64,000 nucleotides of DNA, taken from PALSA-1003 sp963791945 (GTDB lineage Bacteria; Pseudomonadota; Gammaproteobacteria; Burkholderiales; Casimicrobiaceae). Where the stretch lies: assembly GCA_963791945.1 (NCBI GenBank), contig CAWBUD010000002.1, forward strand, positions 1,674,001-1,738,000, written 5' to 3'. This document shows positions 52,222-60,694 of the stretch, piece after piece. The position numbers and the translations under genes are program-made. Under the pieces are notes generated by a model. The model ran no database searches, had not been told where the DNA came from, and saw only the letters and a program-made list of their open reading frames with translations. Numbering within the stretch: the first letter of the stretch is position 1; each line of letters begins with the position of its first letter.

Positions 52222-53904
52222 ATGGCCGCAAGTCCCGTGCCTGACACGGCCGGCCGTTCGGCGGGCTCCGCGCTCGAGTCGCAGATCGGACTCTGCCGCA
52301 TGGACGAGCTGCGTCTCGCCACCGGGCGAAGTCGTGACAGCCCGGCCATCCCGCAGGCGTTATGGTACTTCGCCGATGAAACGATCGCGACGCCGCGACC
52401 CGGTGTCGCGGTCGCGGGATTCGCTCGGGGGGTGAGCGCGTGGGCCGATCTCCGACAGTGGGCCGCCGCGCATGCGCTCGATGCGAAGCTCGAGGCACCG
52501 CCATTGGTCTGGATCGGCTCTCGGGAGATCGTGCGCGCCGCAGCGCTGTCGGCCGACGGCCGCACGCTGGTTTCGGGAGACAAACGCTGGTCGTTCGCGC
52601 TGGTGCCGAAGATCCCGCTCAATCGCTCGTATTACGATCGAACGTCGACGGCGTTTTTCGCGCAGCGCCGTCTCGCCGTGCGTGGCAGCGCCGAGGACGG
52701 CACGTTCACCGCGCGCACGCTGTGGCCCGAGGAATTCCGCCTCGACGCGACTGCGCGAACGCGGACGATCGCCGCCACGTCCGCGGCCTTGCGCGCGCTC
52801 GTCCGCGCCGAGCCGCGCGGCGGCGCGCAAAGCCCATTCTCCACGACCGTGCTGTGGGAGCGCGCGCCGGGGGCGGCGAGGCGCTGGGACGGCTCACCGG
52901 TGCTGGCGCTGATCCTCAACGGCGCGCAGGGCGACGACGACGAGGCGCACGCGGGACATTTTGCGCTGGTCACGGGTTATGTCGGACCGGACGGTGCGAT
53001 CGGCGACTGGATCACCAACAACTTCTACACGCTCGACGCGGAGAGCGAAAAAGGAATTCTCCCGGCCATGGTGCCGCTCGACAATTACCTCGGCGATCTC
53101 AACAGCGGGCAGGCATGGTACCGGCCGTCGTACCTGCTGGCGGCCGTGCTGAAGCGCGAGCGGATCGCGAGTCGCATCCAGGGCGCGCTGGAACGAACGT
53201 ACAATCAATTCTACCGGCATCAGCTCGTTTATCGGCACACGACGATGAACTGCGCGAGCATCAGCGTCGACGTGCTCCGCGTGCTCGACCTCGGCGTCCG
53301 GGCGCGCGGAGCGACGAGCTGGCCGGCGGCCGCGCTTGGGCTGCCGTATTTCGCCGTGCATGATCGCAGCGTGACGAAGGCCGCGCAGACGTTCGATTAT
53401 CTGACCGAGGATCGGACGCGTCTGCTGCCCGCCGCCGCATTCGAAGAGGTCGGCGCAACGCTGCTTCGCATCGCGGACGGGACGCTGCAGCGAGCGCCGA
53501 GTCCGCTCGAAGCCGCGCTGGCTGACGACCTCGAGGCGATCGTGTATCTCTCCGTGCCGCAGTTTCCGTCGTCGCGCGCCTGGGGCGACTTTCCCGTGGT
53601 GAGCGCCTGGGAGTACCGGGAACGTTACCCGCGAGATCCTTCGAAAGCGAAGATCATCCCGGTGCCGGCGCGGCGTTTTCCCGAGGCGCTTCGCGACCAT
53701 GACCTGCCGCCGCCGCCGCGGTCGCGCTCGGAAGCCGCGATCGCGGTCTGGGCAATCGTGTCGATCGTCGGCATCCCCTGGCTGCTGTGGCGCTGGTGGC
53801 GGCGGGCGAAAGCCGCCGGCTCGCGCTCCGACATCAACGCGGCGACTTCCGGCAGTGCGGACGACGAGGCGTCGCGACCCGGCGACGCGCCGACACCTCA
53901 ATAG
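52222..53904 (+). CDS. Uncharacterised protein, possible permuted papain-like hydrolase with C-terminal anchor
   Basis: About 560 residues from the ATG giving MAASPVPDT; a TTG 16 codons earlier is open. No family was recognised with confidence. A His in EAHAGHFALVTGY (about His246) precedes a Cys in HTTMNCASISVDVL (about Cys344). This His-then-Cys order and the local sequences resemble circularly permuted NlpC/P60-like families (YaeF/YiiX, DUF4105). A hydrophobic helix near 510-530 (AVWAIVSIVGIPWLLWRWW) is followed by a basic tail, so it is probably tail-anchored. There is no signal peptide at the N-terminus. It overlaps the convergent beta-barrel gene by 7 bp. Confidence 0.6.
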   Translation: MAASPVPDTAGRSAGSALESQIGLCRMDELRLATGRSRDSPAIPQALWYFADETIATPRPGVAVAGFARGVSAWADLRQWAAAHALDAKLEAPPLVWIGSREIVRAAALSADGRTLVSGDKRWSFALVPKIPLNRSYYDRTSTAFFAQRRLAVRGSAEDGTFTARTLWPEEFRLDATARTRTIAATSAALRALVRAEPRGGAQSPFSTTVLWERAPGAARRWDGSPVLALILNGAQGDDDEAHAGHFALVTGYVGPDGAIGDWITNNFYTLDAESEKGILPAMVPLDNYLGDLNSGQAWYRPSYLLAAVLKRERIASRIQGALERTYNQFYRHQLVYRHTTMNCASISVDVLRVLDLGVRARGATSWPAAALGLPYFAVHDRSVTKAAQTFDYLTEDRTRLLPAAAFEEVGATLLRIADGTLQRAPSPLEAALADDLEAIVYLSVPQFPSSRAWGDFPVVSAWEYRERYPRDPSKAKIIPVPARRFPEALRDHDLPPPPRSRSEAAIAVWAIVSIVGIPWLLWRWWRRAKAAGSRSDINAATSGSADDEASRPGDAPTPQ

Positions 53905-54665
53905 ATCTCGTATTCGACCTGGAACCGGACGGTCGTATCCGGCGTGTTCTTGTTCACGCCGAACAGGATCGCCGCGTCGTACTTGAGCTTGCTGCGCCCG
54001 CCCATCGGAATCTGGCCGAAGAACGCCGGCCCGACGTTGCTTTCGGTCTGGTGGCCGAAGTCGTTCGTTCTGCCGAGAGTACCCAGTCCTTGGAGTCCCG
54101 GCTCGAAGCGCGGGTTGCCGCGCCACTTGACCTGCCACTCGTAGTTGACATCCGCTCCGCTCTCCGCACCGCGGCCCAATTCTTGCTCGAAGATGATGTT
54201 GAGATTGCCCTGGAAGGCGCCGATCTCCTTCTGGAACATCGGTCCGAGCGCGATCGCCTTGCGACGCACTGGATAGTCGTAGGCAAGCTCTGCGAAGAGT
54301 CCCAGGTCGAGCCAGTATCGGCCGGGCTCGGTAAGGAGGAACGTGTTCTCCCATTCGATCTCGTCGAGCCGATACGACTCGTTGGGAATGCGCGTGGTGC
54401 CGACCTCGAGTCCGCTTCTCCACCAGGGCGTGAAGCCGTACTCGACCTCGCCGATGAACTGCCGCTCGCGGTCGTCGTCCTGACCGGACCACCGTTGATA
54501 GCCGCCGAGAAACTCGAGCTCGAGCTCTCCTTGCACGACATCCGGGAGATGCACCTTGGAAGCAGGATCGGCCGAGGCGACGAGCGGTTGCAACGGCAGT
54601 AAAACGACGACAGCGAGCGGCACTTTCAGGCTGCGCCGCTGATTCTTCTTCTGGGCTTTCCCCAT
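53898..54665 (-). CDS. Putative outer-membrane beta-barrel protein of the iron locus
   Basis: 255 residues. The signal peptide spans about residues 1-32 (LAVVVLLPLQPLVASA). The mature protein alternates strands (GELELEFLGGYQRWSG, RQFIGEVEYGFTPWWRSGLE, TVRFQVEYEIY) with many aromatics, as in transporter-type or copper/iron-locus barrels annotated hypothetical. Its start lies 40 bp inside the FTR1 gene, so it is translationally linked to it. Role unknown; an outer-membrane route for the FTR1 system or a structural protein are possibilities only. Confidence 0.65.
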   Translation of the reverse strand: MGKAQKKNQRRSLKVPLAVVVLLPLQPLVASADPASKVHLPDVVQGELELEFLGGYQRWSGQDDDRERQFIGEVEYGFTPWWRSGLEVGTTRIPNESYRLDEIEWENTFLLTEPGRYWLDLGLFAELAYDYPVRRKAIALGPMFQKEIGAFQGNLNIIFEQELGRGAESGADVNYEWQVKWRGNPRFEPGLQGLGTLGRTNDFGHQTESNVGPAFFGQIPMGGRSKLKYDAAILFGVNKNTPDTTVRFQVEYEIY

Positions 54666-55450
54666 AACTTCATCCCGATGGCGATCGATACGGCGGTAAC
54701 GACATAGAACACGATCTGCACGCCGGCCGGTCGTGCGTCATATCCGACGAGCGCGTGCAGCGTCTGTCCGAGGATCGAACGATCGGAGAGAAGCCCGGAG
54801 GTGTCCCACAGCCGGGCACCGAGCGAGGGAATGAGGTCCGCCTGGACGAGGAAGCGCGCGGCTTGCGAAGCCATGCCGGCGGCGAGCAGGAGAAGCAGCC
54901 AGTTGGTGGCGGTGAAGAAATAGCGGATCGGGATGCGAAGCAACCCGAAATAGAGCGCGAGCCCGGTCGCCACGCCACCGGCCACTCCGAGCGCGATGCC
55001 GCCGGCGATGTCGATCCAATCCGAGCCGCCCGCGACCTGCGCGAAGAGAAACAGCACCACTTCCGAGCCCTCGCGCAGCACGGCCAGCGTCACCACGATC
55101 GCCAAGGCCGCGAGCGGCCGATGGCCGACGGAGACCGCGTCGCCGAGGGCCTTCATCTGCAGCGCGATCTCCCTCCCGTGGGTGGCCATCCAGATCGCAT
55201 GCCACGCGATCATGGCCACCGCTGCGAAGAGCACGGTCGCGTTGAACAATTCTTGGCCCATCCCGGCCGCCGCCTCGGCGACGGCGCCCGCAGACAGCGC
55301 GAGAATCACGGAGCCGAGGATGCCCGCCAAGATGCCGGCGCCGATCCAGCGCGCGCGTCCGGGAACGCCGCGTGTGGCGGCGAATACGACGCTCACGACC
55401 AGTGCCGCTTCGAGCACCTCGCGAAAGACCAGTACGGCGATCCCGGCCAC
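54626..55450 (-). CDS. FTR1 family iron permease
   Basis: 274 residues with about seven membrane segments. Two iron-binding REGLE-type motifs are visible: REVLE at 10-14 and REGSE at 125-129. FTR1/EfeU permeases import iron, usually coupled to oxidation by a periplasmic partner. The gene lies 10 bp downstream of a cupredoxin-domain gene and overlaps the following barrel gene by 40 bp. The Fur-box-like site upstream of the cupredoxin gene predicts repression by iron. Confidence 0.9.
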   Translation of the reverse strand: MAGIAVLVFREVLEAALVVSVVFAATRGVPGRARWIGAGILAGILGSVILALSAGAVAEAAAGMGQELFNATVLFAAVAMIAWHAIWMATHGREIALQMKALGDAVSVGHRPLAALAIVVTLAVLREGSEVVLFLFAQVAGGSDWIDIAGGIALGVAGGVATGLALYFGLLRIPIRYFFTATNWLLLLLAAGMASQAARFLVQADLIPSLGARLWDTSGLLSDRSILGQTLHALVGYDARPAGVQIVFYVVTAVSIAIGMKLWGKPRRRISGAA

Positions 55451-55460
55451 GAGTCGGTTC

Positions 55461-55799
55461 CTATTTAGCGATCAGGACGCCCTGCGCGGTGTCCTTGTGG
55501 AAGTCGCCGAAAAAGGGATAGCGGCCCGGTTGCAGCGGACCGACGTAGATGCTGACCTGTCCCTTGGGAGGCACGACCTTCTCACGATTGAGCTCGTAGC
55601 TCTCGAACTCCTCGGCGGTGTCGTCCTGATTGTCGATGACGAGCTTCACTTTCCTGCCCGCCGGGACTACGAGCTCCGAGGGCTCGAAGCGGTGGGCGCG
55701 GATCGTGAGCCTCGCCTCGGCGTCCTGAGCCGGGGCGTCGCCCCAGGCGACCATGAGGACGCAGGCGACGATCAGGCCAAACGATGTCCGGGCGTTCAT
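55461..55799 (-). CDS. Periplasmic cupredoxin-domain protein of the FTR1 system
   Basis: 112 residues. Signal peptide MNARTSFGLIVACVLMVAWG is followed by a single cupredoxin-like domain (RFEPSELVVPAGRKVKLVID and GRYPFFGDFHKDTAQGVLIA), similar to the EfeO cupredoxin part or to copper-containing partners of FTR1. The canonical Cys of type-1 copper sites is not visible, so copper binding is uncertain; acidic residues (DDTAEEFESYE) could bind iron. It is the first gene of the leftward iron operon. Confidence 0.82.
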   Translation of the reverse strand: MNARTSFGLIVACVLMVAWGDAPAQDAEARLTIRAHRFEPSELVVPAGRKVKLVIDNQDDTAEEFESYELNREKVVPPKGQVSIYVGPLQPGRYPFFGDFHKDTAQGVLIAK

Positions 55800-55827
55800 T
55801 GGGCGTGTCCGCAGTGCTTACATGAAT

Positions 55828-55846
55828 AATAATGATTCTCATTAAT
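55828..55846. promoter_or_regulatory. Fur-box-like site upstream of the FTR1 operon
   Basis: The 19 bases AATAATGATTCTCATTAAT match the Fur consensus GATAATGATTCTCATTATC at 16 positions. It lies about 30 bp before the cupredoxin start, within the likely promoter, and predicts repression when iron is sufficient. Confidence 0.8.
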
Positions 55847-55949
55847 GAGTGCAAGCGCTGCCAGGGCATATTTCCCGGCGCCCGAGGAGCGGTGCGATTG
55901 ATGCAGATCAAGGAAGCCGCTTGCCAGGGCGCTCCGATTGAGTCATAAT

Positions 55950-55968
55950 GCGAACCATTCTCATTTAT
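55950..55968. promoter_or_regulatory. Second, weaker Fur-box-like site upstream of bfd
   Basis: GCGAACCATTCTCATTTAT matches the Fur consensus at about 12 of 19 positions, including the ATTCTCATT core. It lies about 30 bp before the bfd start and supports iron control of the rightward transcript. Confidence 0.6.
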
Positions 55969-55998
55969 AGCCAAGCCTGACAAGAACTTCGCGGCCCC

Positions 55999-56196
55999 AT
56001 GTACATCTGCCTCTGCCATGCCATCACCGAACGCCAGATCGCCAAGGCGGCGGAGCTGGGCGCCCGCTGCCCTGCGGACCTCGCTCAAGAACTGGGGATC
56101 GGGACGGGGTGCGGCCGTTGCATCCCCTGCGCCGAGGCCGTACTGTGCGAAACGCTTGCCGGGATGGCCATCGACGCGGAACCGCAGGCCGCCTGA
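55999..56196 (+). CDS. bfd: Bacterioferritin-associated ferredoxin
   Basis: 65 residues. The 2Fe-2S ligands are Cys4 and Cys6 (MYICLCHAI) and the CGRC pair (GTGCGRCIPC). Bfd reduces the iron core of bacterioferritin to release iron for use. It is followed 31 bp later by bfr, with a Fur-box-like site upstream. This fits iron release under starvation. Confidence 0.93.
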   Translation: MYICLCHAITERQIAKAAELGARCPADLAQELGIGTGCGRCIPCAEAVLCETLAGMAIDAEPQAA

Positions 56197-56227
56197 GGCG
56201 AGCGCGAGCCGACGAAGGGAATCCGCG

Positions 56228-56707
56228 ATGAAGGGCGACGCGAAGATCGTCAAGCGCCTCAACGAGGTGCTCACCAACGAGCTGACCGCGATCGATCAAT
56301 ATTTCCTGCACGGCAAGATGTTCGATCACTGGGGCTTGTCGCGCCTGGGCAAGCGCGAGCGCCAGGCATCGATCGACGAGATGAAGCACGCGGAGGAGCT
56401 GATCGAGCGCATCCTCTTTGTCGAAGGCGTGCCGAACCTGCAGGACCTCCACAAGCTGCTGATCGGAGAGAACGTGCAGGAAGCGCTCGCCTGCGATCTC
56501 AGGCTCGAGATGGCCGCGCATCCGGCGCTCAAGGCCGGAATTGCGGACGCCGAGGCTTCCGGCGACTACGTGACGCGAGATCTTTTTCGCCGCATTCTCG
56601 TCTCCGAAGAAGAGCACATCGACTGGCTGGAGATCCAGCTCGAGCTGATCGACAGGATCGGGATCGAGAATTACCAGCAGTCCCAGCTCGGCGAGAACGA
56701 GGACTGA
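56228..56707 (+). CDS. bfr: Bacterioferritin
   Basis: 159 residues, full length. Ferroxidase ligands include Glu18 (NELTAIDQYF) and EMKHAEE, with the heme-ligand Met in DEMKHAE near residue 52, and EEEHIDWLE near the C-terminus. It forms the 24-subunit heme-containing iron store. The start MKGDAKIVKRLNEVL is the family norm. It is cotranscribed with bfd and converges on the MFS gene. Confidence 0.95.
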   Translation: MKGDAKIVKRLNEVLTNELTAIDQYFLHGKMFDHWGLSRLGKRERQASIDEMKHAEELIERILFVEGVPNLQDLHKLLIGENVQEALACDLRLEMAAHPALKAGIADAEASGDYVTRDLFRRILVSEEEHIDWLEIQLELIDRIGIENYQQSQLGENED

Positions 56708-56716
56708 TGCCGGCGG

Positions 56717-57910
56717 CTAATGCACGGCCCAGCGATAACCGGCGAGCGCGACCAGCGATACCAGCACCAGCATCCACAGCGCCACGGTCTGCGCGAGGCC
56801 GACCGCGGCGAGCAACGTAAACGCGACCGGCGCGACGGCCTTCGCGACGAACGCAGGAAGCGCCAGTCGTCCCAGCAGCGCGCCGTAGTTGCGCCTGCCG
56901 AACAGCGCCGCCGGCACGGTCCCGCGCACGATGGTCATCACCCCGTTGCTCCAGCCGTAAAGCACGGCGAAGGCGAACGCGACCACGGAGAGCCCGTCGA
57001 CGAGGGCGAGGCACGTGAATCCGGCGGTCATCAGGCCGAAGGCGAGTACGCCGGCGGAAAGCGCGGAGATCCGGCGCGCGAAGCTGAATTCCGCGATGCG
57101 CCCGGCCACCTGCATCGGACCGATCAGCGAGGCGACGAGCACCGCGTCCCGCGCGGCGAGCCCCGCCGACTCGAGCAGCTCGATCAGATGCGCCGAGAGT
57201 GTCGCGGACAGGAAAGCCGCCGCGGCGAAGGCGGCCGCCAGGGCGTAGAACACGACCCCGCGGGCGCTCCGCGGAGCCTTCGCCGCGACGGGCACATCGA
57301 TCGGCTCCGTGGCCGGACCTTCGCCCATCCGCTTCGGGACGAACAACGCATGCAAAGGAAGGCAGACGAGCGCGTGCAGCGCGGCGTAGATCCACAGCGC
57401 ATCGCGCCAGCCCACACTGTCCAGGAGCCACTGTGACAACGGCCAGAACACCGTGCTCGCAAATCCCCCGAAGAGCGTCAACGCGGTCACCGCGCGGCGA
57501 TAGGCGGAGCCGGCGAGATGATGCAGCGTCGCGAACGCGGGATCGTAGAGGCACGCCCCCATCGACAGGCCGGCCAGGGCCCAGCCCGCGAAGAACGTCG
57601 GATAATCGTGCGCGGATGCGAGGATCGCGAGCGACGCGGCGCCCAGCACCGAGCCCCAGGAAAGCACGAATCGCCCGCCGCGCGTATCGACGAGGCGGCC
57701 CACCAGCGGCGACACGACGCCGGACAGCAGAAGCCCCACGGTGAACGCGCCGAAGAGCCGCGTCGCCGAGATGCCGAGGTCGGTGCGCATCGCCTCGCCG
57801 AGTACGGCGATGGCATAGAAGAGGCTTCCCCACGAGATGATCTGCGCCACGCCGAGCGCGGGAATCACCCGCGCGAGCCGGACAGGCGGGGCTTGTTCCG
57901 AGGCGCTCAC
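56717..57910 (-). CDS. MFS transporter
   Basis: 397 residues, about 12 membrane helices. N-terminal GVAQIISWGSLFYAIAVLGE and SPLVGRLVDTRGGRFVL (motif A-like) place it in the major facilitator superfamily; the pattern resembles the oxalate/monocarboxylate-type families. GTG start overlaps the stop of the M20 hydrolase gene (GTGA). Its operon position suggests uptake of the substrate of the amidohydrolases, possibly a ureido or N-carbamoyl compound. Confidence 0.88.
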   Translation of the reverse strand: MSASEQAPPVRLARVIPALGVAQIISWGSLFYAIAVLGEAMRTDLGISATRLFGAFTVGLLLSGVVSPLVGRLVDTRGGRFVLSWGSVLGAASLAILASAHDYPTFFAGWALAGLSMGACLYDPAFATLHHLAGSAYRRAVTALTLFGGFASTVFWPLSQWLLDSVGWRDALWIYAALHALVCLPLHALFVPKRMGEGPATEPIDVPVAAKAPRSARGVVFYALAAAFAAAAFLSATLSAHLIELLESAGLAARDAVLVASLIGPMQVAGRIAEFSFARRISALSAGVLAFGLMTAGFTCLALVDGLSVVAFAFAVLYGWSNGVMTIVRGTVPAALFGRRNYGALLGRLALPAFVAKAVAPVAFTLLAAVGLAQTVALWMLVLVSLVALAGYRWAVH

Positions 57911-59163
57911 GAGGCGCGTGGCGCTTCGGCTGCGAGCAGATCGCAGAGCGACAATGCGACGATTTCGGTCGCCGCGTATAGATCCTCGAGCAGGAGATTC
58001 TCGTCGGCGCGGTGTCCGTTGGCCTCGGCGAGCGTGCGCGGACCGGCTCCGTACAGCACCGTCGGCACGCCCGCGGCGCTGTAGTGGCGCGCGTCCGTAT
58101 AGAGCGGCACCCCGTGCGCGGGAATGTCCTCCCCCAGAACCGTTCGCGCGTTGCGGCGCAGAAGCGCGACGAGCTCGTCCTGTCCGGGAAGCGGGAGGAA
58201 CGGCAGCGCCAGTAGGACCCTCCGCACGTCGATCGCAACGTCGGGAAAACGCATGCCGATCTCCTGAATCCGATGCGTCAGGCCGTCCTCGACGTCGGAC
58301 GGAGTCTCCTCGGGAATGATGCGCCGATCGAGGCGGAACACGACGCGATCGGGCACGACGTTGGTGTTGATGCCGCCGTGAATCACGCCGACGACGAGCG
58401 TCGGCGAGCCAATGCCGCGAATCCCCGAGCGGATCGAGGCGTACTGCTGGCGAAGCTCGTACAGACCGGCGAGGATGCCCGTCGCCGCCTCGAGCGCGTC
58501 GACGCCCTTCTCCGGTTCCGCGGCGTGACCGGACTTGCCCCGTACCTCGACTTCGAGATGCAGGCAGCCGTTGTGCGCGGTGGTGACGCCGTGCGCGAAG
58601 CCGGCGCAGATCGCGTAATCCGGTCGGACGAGGCCCTGCGCCAGCAGGCGCGCCGGGCCGATCGCGCCGCCCACCTCCTCGTCATGAGTGAAGTGCAGCT
58701 CGACCGATCCGGACAGCCTGGCGCCGGCCGCCGTGGCGGCCCTGAGCGCGAGCAACGCAAAAGCGTAGGTCGCGAAATCCGACTTCGACACGGCGACGCC
58801 GCGGCCGAACATCCGGCCGTCGCGTATCTCCGCCGCGTAAGGGTCCATGCTCCAGCTTGCGCCGGGCGGAACGACATCGCCATGCGCATTGCAGGCAACG
58901 ACAGGACCGGCGCCAAAGCGCTCGCGCACGATGAGGTTGACGCAGCTCGTCATTGCGCTGGCGGCCAGCGCGGGTTGCGGGACCGTGTCGCGCTCCACCC
59001 GGAAGCCGAGCCCCTCAAGCAGTGCGGCGGCGCGCGCCGCGTGCGGCGCGCAGTCGCCGGGCGGGTTGTCCGAGGGCGTTCTCACCAGCTCGGCGAGAAA
59101 GCGCACCATGTCGGACCGATGCTCCGCGACGAAGCTGCGGATCGCGGATCGCGGATCGCTCAT
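57907..59163 (-). CDS. M20 family metallohydrolase (ArgE/DapE-like)
   Basis: 418 residues. Zinc-binding NAHGDVVPPG (about 89-98) and the catalytic Glu-Glu in HFTHDEEVGG (about 150-159) are present, with the dimerisation domain (LEVEVRGKSGHAAEPEKGVD). The C-terminal HRADENLLLEDL is intact. It hydrolyses an N-acyl or N-carbamoyl amide bond; the substrate is not readable. It is coupled by overlap to allC upstream and the MFS transporter downstream. It may also act on acetylated amino acids. Confidence 0.85.
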   Translation of the reverse strand: MSDPRSAIRSFVAEHRSDMVRFLAELVRTPSDNPPGDCAPHAARAAALLEGLGFRVERDTVPQPALAASAMTSCVNLIVRERFGAGPVVACNAHGDVVPPGASWSMDPYAAEIRDGRMFGRGVAVSKSDFATYAFALLALRAATAAGARLSGSVELHFTHDEEVGGAIGPARLLAQGLVRPDYAICAGFAHGVTTAHNGCLHLEVEVRGKSGHAAEPEKGVDALEAATGILAGLYELRQQYASIRSGIRGIGSPTLVVGVIHGGINTNVVPDRVVFRLDRRIIPEETPSDVEDGLTHRIQEIGMRFPDVAIDVRRVLLALPFLPLPGQDELVALLRRNARTVLGEDIPAHGVPLYTDARHYSAAGVPTVLYGAGPRTLAEANGHRADENLLLEDLYAATEIVALSLCDLLAAEAPRAS

Positions 59164-60404
59164 GGCGAGGACTGCGGCCGGAACCGCTCGATGAAGCGCA
59201 GAAACACGCGCGCCGCGATCGCCGCGTCGTCTTCGGAAATCGCTTCGGCCGGGTTGTGGCTGATCCCGCCCTTGCAGCGCACGAACAGCATGCCGATGTC
59301 CGCGATGGCGATCATCGCCATGCCGTCGTGCCCCGCACCCGACGGAAGCCGCCGCAACGCGATCCCCTCGGCGTCGATCGCGGCACCGAGTTGCTGCTGG
59401 AGCCAGCTCGCGCAGGCTGCCGTCTTCGCTTCCCAGACCGGGCGGATCTCCAGGGTGACGCCGCGGCGCTGCGCGATGTCGGCGAACGCCGATCGCATTC
59501 GTTCCAGCGCGTGCTGCCGCTTGGCGTCCGTCGGTGCGCGCACGTCCACCGAGAAACGCACGCGACCGGGAATGACGTTGATCGCACCCGGCGAGGCCTC
59601 GATCGTGCCGACCGTGCCGACCACCTCGGCCTCCGCCGCCGCGATCCGCTCGACGGCGAGCACGCATTCCGCCGCGGCTGCGAGGGCGTCGCGCCGAAGC
59701 GGCATCGGCACGGTGCCTGCGTGACCCGCCATACCGGAAAGCTCGATCGCCACGCGGTTGCCGCCATTGATCGCCGTTACGACGCCGACCGGCAGGCCCT
59801 CGGACTCGAGCACCGGACCCTGCTCGATATGGAGCTCCGCGTAGGCGAGCACCTCGTCGCGCCGGTGCGCCGCGGCGCCGATCGCGTCCGCGTCGAGCCC
59901 GAAATCGCCGAGCGCCTCGCGCATCGTCTTGCCGGCGGCATCGGTGCGTTCGAGGTGCGTCCGATCGAAGGTCCCGGCGACGGCGTGACTGCCCAGCAGC
60001 GTCACGTTGAAGCGCACCCCTTCCTCATCGGCGAAGCCGACCACTTCGAGGGCAAACGGGAGTCGAGCCCCACGCGCCGAAAGCGCGGCGACGCATTCGA
60101 TGGCGGTGACGACGCCGAGCATGCCGTCGTACTTCCCGGCGTCGCGCACGGTATCGAGGTGCGACCCGAGCATCAGGCAGGGAAGCCCGGACCTTTCGCC
60201 CTCGTAGCGACCGACGACGTTGCCTGCCGCGTCGAGCCGCGCGCTCATGCCAGCCTCTCGCATCCATTGCAGCACGAGCGTGCTCGCGGCACGCTGTTCG
60301 GCTGACAGATAAACGCGCGTCAGACCATCGGTTGTCTCGGAGCAGCGCGCGAGAGCGTCGCAACGCTCGAGGATACGGGTCCCGGATGGCAGCGCGGCTG
60401 TCAT
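59160..60404 (-). CDS. allC: Allantoate amidohydrolase / N-carbamoyl amino acid hydrolase
   Basis: 414 residues from the ATG giving MTAALPSGTRILERC. It is an AllC/HyuC-type M20 enzyme with GSHLDTVRDAGKYDG, EVVGFADEEGVRF (catalytic Glu-Glu) and ELHIEQGPVLESEGLP. It removes ammonia and CO2 from allantoate to give ureidoglycine, following the puuE product. A hydantoinase-type carbamoylase role is possible. It is the first gene of the operon and divergent from the ECF sigma gene. An earlier in-frame start adds 15 poorly conserved residues. Confidence 0.85.
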   Translation of the reverse strand: MTAALPSGTRILERCDALARCSETTDGLTRVYLSAEQRAASTLVLQWMREAGMSARLDAAGNVVGRYEGERSGLPCLMLGSHLDTVRDAGKYDGMLGVVTAIECVAALSARGARLPFALEVVGFADEEGVRFNVTLLGSHAVAGTFDRTHLERTDAAGKTMREALGDFGLDADAIGAAAHRRDEVLAYAELHIEQGPVLESEGLPVGVVTAINGGNRVAIELSGMAGHAGTVPMPLRRDALAAAAECVLAVERIAAAEAEVVGTVGTIEASPGAINVIPGRVRFSVDVRAPTDAKRQHALERMRSAFADIAQRRGVTLEIRPVWEAKTAACASWLQQQLGAAIDAEGIALRRLPSGAGHDGMAMIAIADIGMLFVRCKGGISHNPAEAISEDDAAIAARVFLRFIERFRPQSSP

Positions 60405-60694
60405 CGCGCAGCAGTCATCGTCGCCGCGCGCACGCAACCGCCGGAGCACCGGAGGACTGCACTACTTCGGCCCGAAGACGAGACCCGGCTTCGCCAGGGC
60501 GGCGATCACGACGACGGCGAAGCCGGCCGATTCCCCGCTCACGCTCGGCTTGAAGGTTCGATCGTTCCGCCCCAAACTCGCATCGATCGCATGGGCGCTT
60601 CTCGTATGGCGTTGGCGAAAATGGTAGCACATCGCTTCTTCGAGCCGCGCAGGCGCCGGGAATAATACGGCCGGCGCGACGGTATGATGCCCGT
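60405..60694. other. Divergent gap between allC and the ECF sigma gene
   Basis: About 290 bp; promoters for both directions should lie here. A 26-codon minus-strand frame near 60464-60544 (starts VSGESAGFAVVVIAALAKPG) has no family match. No clear ECF promoter motif or riboswitch was recognised. Confidence 0.4.

Noticed and set aside
60464..60544. 26-codon minus-strand frame upstream of allC
   Set aside because: Too short and without support; could be chance.
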